From contig JAPHSY010000012.1 in the NCBI GenBank assembly GCA_026196495.1, forward strand, positions 1-40,482: a DNA stretch of 40,482 bases, read 5' to 3'. The notes under the pieces are model-generated. The model had not been told where the DNA came from. It worked only from the letters and a program-made list of their open reading frames with translations, and made no database searches. The position numbers were made by a program, and so were the translations under genes. Numbering within the stretch: the stretch's first letter is position 1; each line of letters starts with the position of its first letter. Shown in pieces: positions 18,101 to 25,701 of this stretch. This DNA is from Magnetovibrio sp. Lineage in GTDB: Bacteria > Pseudomonadota > Alphaproteobacteria > Rhodospirillales > Magnetovibrionaceae.

Positions 18101-18520
18101 GACATCTTTGAAGCACCGTTCAAATTGGAAGATGGCCAACTGTCATTGGTAAGCTCGCGTGCCTCCGGCCCGACCCTCGGTGTGACAGCAAGCGGAACCA
18201 TAGATATGGAAAACAAGTTGATGGATATTGAGGGTACTGTTGTGCCTGCATATGCCATCAATGCCTTATTGGGTAAAATTCCCATTATTGGCGAACTATT
18301 CACAGGCGCAGAAAAAGGTGGCGGTTTGTTTGCCGCCACATACACTATGCGGGGCACCCGAGATAATGTGGATATCACGGTTAATCCACTCAGTGCGTTA
18401 GCACCCGGTGCGCTGCGGGGCATTTTTACGGGATCACGTAAGGAAAAAGAAATCCTCAAGGATCCGCCAAAACCCAAATCGGCTCCGGTAGAACCTGTGA
18501 TGCCTGCGCCCGTTCAATAA
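15143..18520 (+). CDS. AsmA/YhdP-like envelope protein (DUF3971 type)
   Basis: This 1125-residue protein has an N-terminal membrane anchor (about residues 10-33) followed by a very long periplasmic part made of beta-repeat segments. The C-terminal AsmA-like region is clear (GVTASGTIDMENKLMDIEGTV, then the LLGKIPIIGELF block typical of YhdP). Proteins of this group form bridge-like grooves that carry phospholipid between the inner and outer membranes. The start is uncertain: the frame opens with TTG at 15143, no ATG precedes the anchor, and the ribosome site is weak. It ends in a Pro-rich tail (PPKPKSAPVEPVMPAP). It is convergent with tyrS, with only 7 bases between the stops. Confidence 0.88.
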   Translation: MRKGNSLLVKRIIRGTVQIIGGLGVGLLVAMLLVAWRLASGPVSISFLTPYIENALSEVHKDAVKLAVDDTILTWAGWERTLDIRIVNLKTSLPTGEVIATVPEVSVSLSAKALVEGTVAPRSIEFFGPSVNVVRHHDGHFALGLEAQDATSGSSDIVASLILLLLQDPDPGQAMSYLRRISIVSGEVVYEDRTLGTTWHAPSTDAEFTRVDGGLEADLDLKLKAGESIANVAVMGTYSAEGKRIDLGVTLDDLTPSHFVSLSPEMASVAALDIPLSGTMTLSMEQTGRIEGVGFDITGGSGSLALPVALATQLDMLSWAQRIKVDDLRVQGRYDGATETVDVTGLKVNLSKGQKVYVPAPLDHSVSLNSVSGELSFYGDQGLLDVRDLRLALDQGPIANVSARIDGLMEGADGLGLDLKGTVRGVAFNDLDVLWPKRLGVDARDWVVPNLRDGISSQASIEVSMSVGVDGAIELEKLSGEIEADNITVDYLAPMPPVKHAKGHARFDAERFDIEVFSGDGFGGLKVLGGTIGLVKLQEDLPEAQIDVRVEGPVQSALELIDYEPLGFASELGIKPENVSGTATSRVKLLVPLALDVEAKDVLAEAESQLKEGSIKGALFERDLTGGDLTLKVNNDGLKLDGDAVLGIVPIALNWEHDFRGAALFRDRYELSGNIEDVLGLDALGIEIPDILSRYMAGGAEANVNYTEFSDGSQALSARVDLSNISLAAPELGWAKPTGVPGTAVLELRLENDVPREIPKFGVTAPDMDISGSAAFLPDGTLQRIDLDTMRSGKTDVSGSLTPDVGKSWELVLRGESLDAELLWDEMLGIREAPPRKKLEDDELSLSVAVDIRTLRIRENRVMTDLVGTVYRESGGWRKIDISAAVGDTGGLELLLDTDQDGLRYLSIASDDAGAALRTLDLHDDILGGQLDLKAAYTTPDKDAPLEGVLKVNDYAMLDAPAFTKLIGIMSLTGVLDALQGDGLNFDIFEAPFKLEDGQLSLVSSRASGPTLGVTASGTIDMENKLMDIEGTVVPAYAINALLGKIPIIGELFTGAEKGGGLFAATYTMRGTRDNVDITVNPLSALAPGALRGIFTGSRKEKEILKDPPKPKSAPVEPVMPAPVQ

Positions 18521-18527
18521 ACCTGGA

Positions 18528-19781
18528 TCAAACGGCTTTCAACAAAGCGTGGCGTTTTTTGCCAGCAGAAACCTTGATCACGCCATCATCATTGAGGTCT
18601 GCAGTAGTGACGGCTTGGTTTTCGTCTTTCACCTGAACATCGTTGATGCGCGCACCGCCGCCTTTGACCATGCGACGGGCTTCGCCATTGGATTTGCAAA
18701 AACCAACAGTAACCAGCGTAGCAAAGGCAGTAATGCCATTATCCAGGTCAGACTTTGGAACTTCGATGGTCGGCAGATCTGCACCCAGCTGACCTTGTTC
18801 AAAGGTCTTTTGTGCCGTGGCTTTGGCGGCTTTGGCGGCATCTTCGCCATGACACATGCGGGTGGCTTCATCGGCCAAGATTTTTTTGGCTTCGTTGATG
18901 TCTTGGCCTTCCAAAGCTTCCAGACGTGCGATTTCGTCCATCGGCAGTTCGGTAAATAAGCGCAAGAAGCGGCCGACATCAGCGTCTTCGGTGTTGCGCC
19001 AATACTGCCAGTAATCATAGGGGCTAAGCTGTTCAGAATTGAGCCATACGGCACCCGCAGCTGTCTTGCCCATTTTGGCACCGGATGAGGTGGTCAGCAG
19101 CGGTGTGGTCAACCCAAAGGCTTCGTTGCCACCCGCACGGCGGGTCAATTCGACACCGTTGATGATGTTGCCCCACTGATCCGATCCACCCATTTGCAGG
19201 TCGCAATCCATGCGCTTATTCAACTCCATGAAATCATAGGCCTGTAAGATCATGTAGTTGAATTCCAAGAACGTCAGCGGCTGTTCGCGTTCCAAACGCA
19301 ATTTGACGGAATCAAACGTCATCATGCGGTTGATGGTGAAGTGCGGGCCGTAATCACGCAAAAATTCGATGTAATTTAGGGATTTGAGCCAATCGGCATT
19401 GTTGACCATCACCGCATCGGTGGGGCCATCACCAAAGGTTAGGAACTTGGCAAAGATTTGTTTGATGCCGTCCATATTGTCTTGGATGTCGGTTTCGGTC
19501 AGCATTTTGCGGCTTTCGTCTTTGCCGGACGGATCGCCTACCAAAGTGGTGCCGCCGCCCATCAAAACGATGGGTTTGTGCCCGGTTTTTTGCAAGGTGC
19601 GCAGCATCATGATTGGCAGCAGGGAACCGACATGCAGGCTGGGTGCCGTGCAGTCAAAACCGATATAGGCGGTGACAACGCCGTTGGAGGCTTTTTTATC
19701 CAAAGCTTCCAAATCGGTGCACTGATGCATATATCCACGATCTTGGACGGTTTTGAGAAAATCGGATTTCAACTCGGTCAT
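18528..19781 (-). CDS. tyrS: Tyrosyl-tRNA synthetase
   Basis: This 417-residue class I aminoacyl-tRNA synthetase charges tRNA-Tyr. The HIGH-type motif is H50-V-G-S53 in [12 protein letters not shown], and the KMSKS-type motif is KMGKT (236-240). Tyrosine and ATP pocket marks are [22 protein letters not shown] and [11 protein letters not shown]. The C-terminal S4 RNA-binding domain is at about residues 350-417 ([19 protein letters not shown]). The domain order matches the bacterial TyrRS type. It is divergent from anmK across 116 bases; I see no obvious attenuator or T-box there. Confidence 0.98.
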   Translation of the reverse strand: MTELKSDFLKTVQDRGYMHQCTDLEALDKKASNGVVTAYIGFDCTAPSLHVGSLLPIMMLRTLQKTGHKPIVLMGGGTTLVGDPSGKDESRKMLTETDIQDNMDGIKQIFAKFLTFGDGPTDAVMVNNADWLKSLNYIEFLRDYGPHFTINRMMTFDSVKLRLEREQPLTFLEFNYMILQAYDFMELNKRMDCDLQMGGSDQWGNIINGVELTRRAGGNEAFGLTTPLLTTSSGAKMGKTAAGAVWLNSEQLSPYDYWQYWRNTEDADVGRFLRLFTELPMDEIARLEALEGQDINEAKKILADEATRMCHGEDAAKAAKATAQKTFEQGQLGADLPTIEVPKSDLDNGITAFATLVTVGFCKSNGEARRMVKGGGARINDVQVKDENQAVTTADLNDDGVIKVSAGKKRHALLKAV

Positions 19782-19897
19782 GACTGTCTGTATTCCATAA
19801 AGTGCTTTTGCGAAGCCTGTTGCATGTTGGCAAGGGACTTAGCACAATGGTTTCAAGCACACAATGTGCAGCAACAAAACCTAAGGCCTAAAAGCCC

Positions 19898-21205
19898 ATG
19901 AATACAGGAAAACTATATACCGCAATTGGATTGATGAGCGGAACGTCCTTGGACGGTATCGATATCTCCTTAATTAAGACGGATGGCGAAGGTTTTGTTG
20001 AATTTGGGCCATCTATGGCGGTCGGCTATGACATCGACTTTCGGGACCGTGTGCGTGAACTGTTTGGTGCCGAAGCACGTAACAAACCGAATACAGCAGC
20101 GTTAGAGCGTGACTTAACGCTAAAGCATGCAGACCTAGTCAAAGCATTTATGGAAAACCACGGCCTTTCATCGAAAGATGTTGATCTGATTGGGTTTCAC
20201 GGTCAAACCGTGCATCATGATCCGGCTGAGGGCATTACCATCCAATTGGGCGATGGCCAGTTGTTGGCTGAAGAATTAGGCATTGCGGTGGTGAATGATT
20301 TGCGCACGCGCGATGTCGAAGCTGGTGGGGAGGGTGCACCTTTGGTTCCCGTTTACCACCGGGCCTTACTCAAACAAGCGAGCCAAGTTCAATTGCCTGC
20401 CGTGGTGGTCAATATTGGCGGTGTGTCCAATGTGACCTGGGTTGGTGAAGACAACATCTTGGCCTTTGATACAGGGCCGGGCAATGCACCGATGAACGAT
20501 TGGGTTTGTGGTCGGATTGGTCAAGATATGGACCGGGACGGGGCATTGGCGGCCAAAGGTGTGGTTGATGAAGACCGGATCGCCAAAGCCTTGGACAATC
20601 CTTTTTTTGATCGTGTGCCGCCTAAATCTTTGGATCGTCAAGATTTTGACCCCAAACTGGCCGAAGGCTTGAGCTTAGAAGACGGTGCGGCAACCCTTAC
20701 AGCCTTTACCGCCCGCGCCATTGCCAAAGCAGCAGATCATTTTCCTGCACCGGCATCCACCTGGGTGGTCACGGGTGGTGGGCGGTTGAATCCGGTATTG
20801 ATGGGAAATCTACGGACAGTCACAGGTGCAGAGGTTCTCCCGGTTGAGGCCTTGGGGTGGAACGGCGACGCGCTGGAGGCACAGGCCTTTGCGTATCTGG
20901 CGGTGCGCTCAGTGCTAGGGTTGCCGATTACATTTCCGACCACTACGGGTGTCACAAAGTCCTTGCGTGGCGGCATGCTGTATATGACAGAAAAAAATGT
21001 AGGCAAGAGTGACCCAAAAAGAAACACGCCTTATTTTACAAAATCAATAGCTGCTGTACTATTGGCTTTTGCAATATACTTATTTATGTCTTTAGAGTTA
21101 TTCGGTATTGAATGGTATAATTTGTTAATTATTGAGTTATTTATATTTTTAATTATTTTTATAGAAGAGATGTATTTTTTCCGGAAGGCGAAGACAAGAT
21201 TGTAG
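19898..21205 (+). CDS. anmK: Anhydro-N-acetylmuramic acid kinase with aberrant membrane tail
   Basis: AnmK phosphorylates and hydrates anhydroMurNAc from recycled peptidoglycan to MurNAc-6-phosphate. Motifs are complete: MSGTSLDGID (13-22), GFHGQTVHH, VVNDLRTRDVEAGGEGAP, VVNIGGVSN, FDTGPGNAPMNDW and VTGGGRLNPVLM. Normal family members end soon after TFPTTTGVTKSLRGG, about residue 360. Here the frame continues another 71 AT-rich codons and encodes two hydrophobic helices (about 382-403 and 407-422) and a basic end (RKAKTRL). Just beyond the stop, in the same frame, lies a second diverged copy of the normal C-terminus (see 21212-21283). The kinase should be intact but might be membrane-tethered. 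Divergent from tyrS. Confidence 0.93.
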   Translation: MNTGKLYTAIGLMSGTSLDGIDISLIKTDGEGFVEFGPSMAVGYDIDFRDRVRELFGAEARNKPNTAALERDLTLKHADLVKAFMENHGLSSKDVDLIGFHGQTVHHDPAEGITIQLGDGQLLAEELGIAVVNDLRTRDVEAGGEGAPLVPVYHRALLKQASQVQLPAVVVNIGGVSNVTWVGEDNILAFDTGPGNAPMNDWVCGRIGQDMDRDGALAAKGVVDEDRIAKALDNPFFDRVPPKSLDRQDFDPKLAEGLSLEDGAATLTAFTARAIAKAADHFPAPASTWVVTGGGRLNPVLMGNLRTVTGAEVLPVEALGWNGDALEAQAFAYLAVRSVLGLPITFPTTTGVTKSLRGGMLYMTEKNVGKSDPKRNTPYFTKSIAAVLLAFAIYLFMSLELFGIEWYNLLIIELFIFLIIFIEEMYFFRKAKTRL

Positions 21206-21211
21206 ACAAAA

Positions 21212-21283
21212 ACAATCACGTTTCCATCCACAACAGGTGTTGCCGAAGCCATGAGTGGCGGCACCATTAGCCACCCGAACTGA
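21212..21283 (+). pseudogene. Relict second copy of the anmK 3' end
   Basis: Translated in the same frame as anmK, this stretch gives TITFPSTTGVAEAMSGG followed by a short tail and TGA at 21281-21283. It aligns with codons 344-358 of the upstream gene (TFPTTTGVTKSLRGG), exactly 288 bases away, with clear but incomplete nucleotide identity. It has no start and is cut off by the TAG at 21203-21205. It is best read as the original or a donor-derived anmK terminus displaced by the AT-rich insertion. Confidence 0.8.
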
Positions 21284-21356
21284 TTTTGAAGCAAACGTAT
21301 TCCTTTTTTCGTAAGGGTTGGTTAGGGTCTCCTTCTGTTTGAGGAGTATTTTCCAT

Positions 21357-22190
21357 ATGTCGAAGAATTCAGCCGACGCACGCCCTGAAGTGGCGGTTGT
21401 TCATTTGCTGCGGCGGTGCAACGACATCTCTTGTTTTGAACGGTTTATCGGTTCTTATCGGGTGCACCTCGACCCTTTGAACCATGAACTCATTATAATT
21501 TTTAAGGGTTTTTCGGGTGATGACGATGCGGATGCATTGGCTGTTTTGAATGGTATTGAATTTACCCGTGTTGATGTAGGGGATAGGGGCTTCGACCTCG
21601 GCCCCTATATTGAGGTAGCGCAGTCTGCACATCATCAATATCTCTGTTTTTTCAATTCGTTCAGTGAAATTCTTGCCGATGAATGGTTGTCGAAATTATA
21701 TGCAGCACTCACGTCTGCTGAGAATGCGGGTGTTGTCAGTGCTTCGGGGAGTTGGGAAACCACCGATGATATGCAGCAATTTCCCAACTACCACGTTCGC
21801 ACCAATGCTTTCATGATTTCACGAGAGCTTTTTAACAATCTTGAAACTTGGGAAATCCACGAAAAACATGATGCTTCGTTGTTTGAGGCTGGCCCCAAAA
21901 GCCTTACGGCACAGATACTTGCGCGTGGATTAGAACCTTATGTGGTGGATGCAGAAGGACGTGTGTGGGCAAAAGAGGGTTGGCAAAGTTCGCAAACCTA
22001 TCGCACATCTGAGCAAGAGCGGCTGATGGTTCGTGACAATCGCACACAAGCCTATCAAGACGCAGATACACATATGCGCACGTATCTGAATACGTTGGCG
22101 TGGACGGACCAAGACCCCGGACCAAATCCTGCAAAACGGAACAAACTAAGCCGCCGCTTGCGGCGCTGGGTCGGCCTGTCACGGGCATAA
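21357..22190 (+). CDS. Glycosyltransferase-like protein (RgpF-like region)
   Basis: The product is 277 residues. The ATG at 21357 is chosen because GAGGAG (21341-21346) lies ten bases upstream; the earlier in-frame start at 21318 is less likely. The segment VDVGDRGFDLGPYIEVAQ, then YLCFFNSFSEILADEWLSKL and NAGVVSASGSW, resembles the middle of GT-A-type proteins grouped with rhamnan synthesis protein RgpF, where the RG-x-D-x-G motif is conserved. It has no signal or membrane helix, and the C-terminus is basic (RRLRRWVGLSR), possibly membrane-associated. It directly precedes a radical SAM/SPASM gene, and the pair probably acts on a cell-surface glycan. The acceptor and donor are unknown, and the family call is moderate. 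Confidence 0.68.
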   Translation: MSKNSADARPEVAVVHLLRRCNDISCFERFIGSYRVHLDPLNHELIIIFKGFSGDDDADALAVLNGIEFTRVDVGDRGFDLGPYIEVAQSAHHQYLCFFNSFSEILADEWLSKLYAALTSAENAGVVSASGSWETTDDMQQFPNYHVRTNAFMISRELFNNLETWEIHEKHDASLFEAGPKSLTAQILARGLEPYVVDAEGRVWAKEGWQSSQTYRTSEQERLMVRDNRTQAYQDADTHMRTYLNTLAWTDQDPGPNPAKRNKLSRRLRRWVGLSRA

Positions 22191-22274
22191 GAAAGCCATC
22201 ATGCTCTTGCACACCTTGATGGTAAAGTGCACAAAGCGGGGGCGACTAAGCATTATCAAAAGGCTGAACACGAT

Positions 22275-23429
22275 ATGACAGGCAAGACGACCACTGAAAC
22301 ACTGGACAAAGCGGACGTTCCGTCGGACCAGCAGTGGGTCCCCAACTCAAAAATCAAATGGCAGTTTGATATCGACATCGTCGGAACCTGCAATTTGCGC
22401 TGCCCGTCTTGTCCCGTCGGAAATTTGAGAGAAGCGGGAACGTCGGAAAAATATATGCGTCCAGAAATGCTGGATAGCATCATCACCAAGGCTAAGTCGG
22501 AATGCCGTGTTTATGGGGTTTATCTCTACAATTGGACGGAACCGTTTCTGCATCCAAATTTGGCTGACATGATCCAGATTGTGCGCTCCCATGGTATTCC
22601 CTGCGGTATCAGCACCAATCTCAATATCCTCAAAAATATTGATGATGTGATGGAAGCTGATCTGCAGATGTTTAAGGTCTCGGTATCGGGCTTTACCCAA
22701 GATGTTTACAGCCAGACCCATCGTCGCGGTGACATCGAAGTTGTCAAACGCAACATGGCTGAAGTTGCCAAAGCCAAAAAACGCACGGGAAGCTCTGTGC
22801 GTTTGGTGGTGGCTTACCATCGTTATCTCGGCAATCATGAAGATGAAGAAGCCATGCGTGAGTATGCCGAATCACTGGGTTATGAGTTTGAACCTGCCTG
22901 GGCGTATTTGATGCCACTGGAAAAAATGTTGGCTTTTGTTGATAACGACGCCATTGATGTTGAAATCAATGAAGAAGACCAGCACACCATTGATCGCCTA
23001 GCTCTACCTTTGGCAGATGCGGTAGAAGCAGCCAAAAACACCAATAATCGCGTATGTCCACTGCGGGCTAAGCAAATGGCAATTACGGCCAGTGGTGATG
23101 TCATGCTGTGTTGCACGGCTTTCAACCAAGACAAATATAAGCTTGGCTCGTTTCTCGATACGCCCCTTGATGACTTGCAAGCAATGAAATACAGCCACGA
23201 TTTATGTGGAGCCTGTATGAAGAACGGACTGCACGAATTTTTCACTTACGGTTCTGATGAGCTTGATGACATCGGTCTGGCCAATGTGAGAAGTCACTAC
23301 CCCGATGCGAAATTGAAAAGCGTTAAACAGATGATGGGCGGTGAACGTCCGCGTGGTTTTGCGGCCGTGCCTTTTAAAATCAAGCGGGAGGTTAAGAGAA
23401 TCGTAAACCAAGTCCGCGCTAAGCTTTAA
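22275..23429 (+). CDS. Radical SAM protein with SPASM-type C-terminus
   Basis: The product is 384 residues from the ATG at 22275; an in-frame GTG at 22227 is possible but has no good ribosome site. The radical SAM cluster motif is C39-NLR-C43-PS-C46 in GTCNLRCPSCPVG. The TIM-barrel core continues through GVYLYNWTEPFLHP and ISTNLNI. The C-terminal part has CPLRAKQMAITASGDVMLCC and LCGACMKNG, the Cys pattern of SPASM/twitch domains that hold auxiliary Fe-S clusters. Such enzymes modify peptides, sugars or lipids. Following a glycosyltransferase-like gene, it may alter a glycan or glycolipid. A strong terminator follows. Confidence 0.9.
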   Translation: MTGKTTTETLDKADVPSDQQWVPNSKIKWQFDIDIVGTCNLRCPSCPVGNLREAGTSEKYMRPEMLDSIITKAKSECRVYGVYLYNWTEPFLHPNLADMIQIVRSHGIPCGISTNLNILKNIDDVMEADLQMFKVSVSGFTQDVYSQTHRRGDIEVVKRNMAEVAKAKKRTGSSVRLVVAYHRYLGNHEDEEAMREYAESLGYEFEPAWAYLMPLEKMLAFVDNDAIDVEINEEDQHTIDRLALPLADAVEAAKNTNNRVCPLRAKQMAITASGDVMLCCTAFNQDKYKLGSFLDTPLDDLQAMKYSHDLCGACMKNGLHEFFTYGSDELDDIGLANVRSHYPDAKLKSVKQMMGGERPRGFAAVPFKIKREVKRIVNQVRAKL

Positions 23430-23452
23430 CGTTGACGTTACTGGAAATAGAA

Positions 23453-23490
23453 AACGGGCCATGAGCGGTGAAGTTCATGGCCCGTTTTTT
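23453..23490 (+). terminator. Rho-independent terminator between convergent genes
   Basis: AACGGGCCATGA (23453-23464) pairs perfectly with TCATGGCCCGTT (23475-23486), followed by further T residues to 23490. A short A-run precedes the left arm, so it may also act on the convergent hydrolase gene. The 12-base-pair stem is the strongest terminator in the window. Confidence 0.93.
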
Positions 23491-23504
23491 CATTGTATGT
23501 GGAA

Positions 23505-24152
23505 TTAAGTTGCTTGTGTCAGGGACTTATCCAGATAATCTTCGATGAGTTTATTCAATTCATCCATGTGATCGCCAAAGAAGTGATCACAGCCTTTGAT
23601 CACATCATAATCAATGGTGATGTTTTTCTGGCTTTTCAGCTTTGCAGCCAGCTTATCAACGCTGTCTACGGGCACGATTTCGTCGCGGTCACCGTGGATC
23701 AAGATGCCGGACGCAGGGCAGGGTGCCAAGAATGTAAAGTCTTGCTGGCTGGCCGGTGGGGCCACAGAAATGAAGCCGCTGATTTCCGGGCGGCGCATCA
23801 TCAGCTGCATGGAAATCCATGCACCAAATGAGAACCCGCCAATCCAACAGCTGGTGGCGTTGGGGTTGTGGGCTTGCATCCAGTCCAGAGCCGATGCGGC
23901 ATCGCTCATTTCACCCTGACCGCTGTCAAAAGTGCTCTGGGAACGGCCGACTCCACGAAAATTGAAGCGCAATGTAGAAAAACCGCGCTTCACAAAGGCC
24001 TGGTACATGGCGTACACGACCTTGTTGTTCATGGTGCCCCCGAACTGTGGATGGGGGTGCAAAATAAGCGCAATTGGCGCTCCGGCTTGTTTGGAATGAT
24101 GGTAGCGCCCTTCCAGGCGTCCTTCAGGACCATTGAAGATAACTTCGGGCAT
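23505..24152 (-). CDS. Alpha/beta hydrolase (COG2945 type)
   Basis: This 215-residue cytosolic hydrolase has nucleophile Ser108 in GGFSFGAW (G-x-S-x-G), a likely acid Asp157 in HGDRDEIVP and catalytic His190 in GCDHFF. HPHPQFGGTMNNKVV and LRFNFRGVGRS are characteristic of the small dienelactone-hydrolase-like proteins annotated as COG2945, whose substrates are mostly unknown. It is divergent from cysE, and its 231-base upstream region is shared with the IscR-regulated promoter. Its frequent position beside cysE/isc in related bacteria suggests linkage, but no role in Fe-S assembly is known. Confidence 0.9.
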   Translation of the reverse strand: MPEVIFNGPEGRLEGRYHHSKQAGAPIALILHPHPQFGGTMNNKVVYAMYQAFVKRGFSTLRFNFRGVGRSQSTFDSGQGEMSDAASALDWMQAHNPNATSCWIGGFSFGAWISMQLMMRRPEISGFISVAPPASQQDFTFLAPCPASGILIHGDRDEIVPVDSVDKLAAKLKSQKNITIDYDVIKGCDHFFGDHMDELNKLIEDYLDKSLTQAT

Positions 24153-24244
24153 AGGATCAGAATTACCACTTAAGTTTCAAAGAGTTGCGTTTAATCACAC
24201 AATTGAGCATTTTTACAACTTTTTTTCCGTAAATTACGCCAAGA

Positions 24245-24277
24245 ATACTTGACCTGGGTAGTCGGGTATCATATATT
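24245..24277 (+). promoter_or_regulatory. cysE-isc promoter overlapped by an IscR type 1 operator
   Basis: The 25-base site at 24245-24269 has half-sites ATACTTGAC and AGTCGGGTAT around a central CTGGGT. It agrees with the E. coli IscR type 1 pattern at 20 of 25 positions, and all five mismatches are in the central spacer. The same bases contain a sigma-70 promoter: TTGACC (24249-24254), a 17-base spacer and TATATT (24272-24277). [2Fe-2S]-IscR bound here would cover the -35 element and repress cysE and the downstream isc genes. Transcription should start near 24284, leaving a leader of about 100 bases. Confidence 0.88.
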
Positions 24278-24323
24278 CACGACATGTAATGCAACGTTGT
24301 GTGCGAGAGTTACACATGGCGCT

Positions 24324-24342
24324 GAACGGGTATAACCTGTTC
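24324..24342 (+). promoter_or_regulatory. Hairpin/near-palindrome in the cysE leader
   Basis: GAACGGGT (24324-24331) pairs with ACCTGTTC (24335-24342) around an ATA loop, with one G-T wobble. The flanking T24323/A24343 extend it to nine pairs. It lies within the predicted leader, about 40 bases before the cysE start. It could be an RNA stem or a second operator. No U-run follows, so it is not a terminator. Confidence 0.45.
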
Positions 24343-24383
24343 ACTGCCAGGAAACGCTTGTGCACAAACATATTGGATGAGCC

Positions 24384-25130
24384 ATGTTTTTCAAGAGGCT
24401 TAAAGAAGATATCGATTCCTTTATTGCTCGAGACCCCGCTGCGCGGTCTCGATTAGAGGTCGCTATGCTCTATCCGGGCTTCCATGCGATCCAAGTTTAT
24501 CGCTTTTCTCATTGGCTGTGGAATCATAATTTGCATTTTATTGCACGCCTGTTTTCACAGGCTGCTCGTTTCTTTACGGGGATCGAAATTCACCCCGGCG
24601 CAAAGATTGGCGAACGTTTTTTTATTGATCACGGCGATGGCGTTGTGATCGGTGAAACCAGTGAAATTGGCGATGATGTGACCTTGTATCAAATTGTTAC
24701 CTTGGGGGGGATTTCGCCCAGCGTCGATAGTCACACTCAAGTGAACCAAAAACGCCACCCAACATTGGAAGATGGCGTCATCGTTGGTTCCGGTGCCCAG
24801 GTGCTGGGCCCTATCACTGTGGGCAAAGATGCGCGTATCGGTGCCAATGCAGTGGTAACACGCGATGTACCGCCTGGTGTGACGGCGGTTGGTATTCCTG
24901 CCCGTGTGGTGATGCCGCGCGATAAAGAACATGCCAAAGATTTTGTGGCTTATGGCACACCGACGGACGGCTGCCCTGATCCCGTATTGCGAACAATTGA
25001 TAATTTACGAGCCCAAGTGGGCACGTTGATGGAACGCATCGACGAATTAGAAAACGGACAACAGGCTTCTGATGTGGCCGATACTGAACAAAAACAAAAG
25101 AAAGTGGTGAATCTTGGGGAAGATGCGTAA
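24384..25130 (+). CDS. cysE: Serine O-acetyltransferase
   Basis: CysE transfers acetyl from acetyl-CoA to serine, giving O-acetylserine, the precursor of cysteine, which is the sulfur donor for the genes downstream. This 248-residue form has a short N-terminal helical part and a left-handed beta-helix of hexapeptide repeats ([52 protein letters not shown]). Catalytic-region residues are in [14 protein letters not shown] charged coiled-coil-like tail (about 205-248) extends beyond the usual C-terminus. It is first in the operon behind the IscR-controlled promoter, and iscR follows after 44 bases. Confidence 0.96.
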   Translation: MFFKRLKEDIDSFIARDPAARSRLEVAMLYPGFHAIQVYRFSHWLWNHNLHFIARLFSQAARFFTGIEIHPGAKIGERFFIDHGDGVVIGETSEIGDDVTLYQIVTLGGISPSVDSHTQVNQKRHPTLEDGVIVGSGAQVLGPITVGKDARIGANAVVTRDVPPGVTAVGIPARVVMPRDKEHAKDFVAYGTPTDGCPDPVLRTIDNLRAQVGTLMERIDELENGQQASDVADTEQKQKKVVNLGEDA

Positions 25131-25148
25131 GTCGCCAATGTTGGCGAC
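25131..25148 (+). repeat. Perfect 18-bp palindrome between cysE and iscR
   Basis: GTCGCCAA-TG-TTGGCGAC begins right after the cysE stop and ends 13 bases before the iscR ribosome site (AAAGGAG, 25161-25167). No T-run follows, so termination is unlikely. It may be an RNA stem that sets mRNA processing between cysE and the isc genes, or a protein-binding site. Confidence 0.6.
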
Positions 25149-25174
25149 TTCCACCGCGATAAAGGAGAACGGAC

Positions 25175-25651
25175 GTGAAGCTGAGTACTAAAGGGCGCTA
25201 TGCCGTCATGGCGATGGCAGATTTGGGCAAAGTAGAACCGGGTAAACCTGTGGCTTTGGCTGATATTGCCGATCGCCAAGAAATTTCGCTTTCATATCTT
25301 GAGCAGTTGTTTGGCAAACTACGTCGTGCCGGACTGGTTAAAAGTGTACGCGGTCCTGGTGGAGGATATTTGCTGTCACGCGAAGCTGCGGAAATTCGTA
25401 TTTCTGACGTGATCACAGCAGTAGATGAGCCTATATCTGCAACCCGGTGTAGCAATGCCGAAGGTTGCCATTCTGATAAAGCACGTTGCCTGACACATGA
25501 TTTGTGGCAAGCCTTGAGCTATCAGATTCATCTCTATCTCAGTTCTGTTTCGCTGGCCGATGTTTGCGCACGTCGCGTACTGGGTCCACAACCGGAACTT
25601 TTTGAAGAAATGGTGGCGCAAATTCCTTCGGATATCATTGCCGCAGAATAA
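25175..25651 (+). CDS. iscR: Fe-S cluster regulator IscR (Rrf2 family)
   Basis: The product is 158 residues from GTG 25175, behind AAAGGAG; MKLSTKGRYAVMAMADL is the standard IscR start. An Rrf2 winged helix (about 1-65, including ISLSYLEQLFGKLRRAGLVKSVRGPGGGYLL) is followed by the cluster-binding segment with Cys92, Cys98, Cys105 and His108 (CLTH). This matches E. coli C92, C98, C104 and H107 with one extra residue. Holo-IscR senses [2Fe-2S] supply and represses isc genes, and a fitting type 1 site lies ahead of cysE, so autoregulation is likely. This is IscR rather than RirA, given that operator and the ISC context. Confidence 0.94.
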   Translation: MKLSTKGRYAVMAMADLGKVEPGKPVALADIADRQEISLSYLEQLFGKLRRAGLVKSVRGPGGGYLLSREAAEIRISDVITAVDEPISATRCSNAEGCHSDKARCLTHDLWQALSYQIHLYLSSVSLADVCARRVLGPQPELFEEMVAQIPSDIIAAE

Positions 25652-25701
25652 GCACTTTCATCATTTAGACTTAATGCACAACCATTGAAGGCATGAATGC
25701 C

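Noticed and set aside
19782-19897. T-box or attenuator upstream of tyrS
   Set aside because: No T-box consensus, specifier loop or terminator/antiterminator pair is visible on the minus strand.
24324-24342. LexA-type SOS box in the cysE leader
   Set aside because: GAAC and GTTC are 11 bases apart in inverted order, unlike known LexA spacing, and the genes nearby are not SOS genes.
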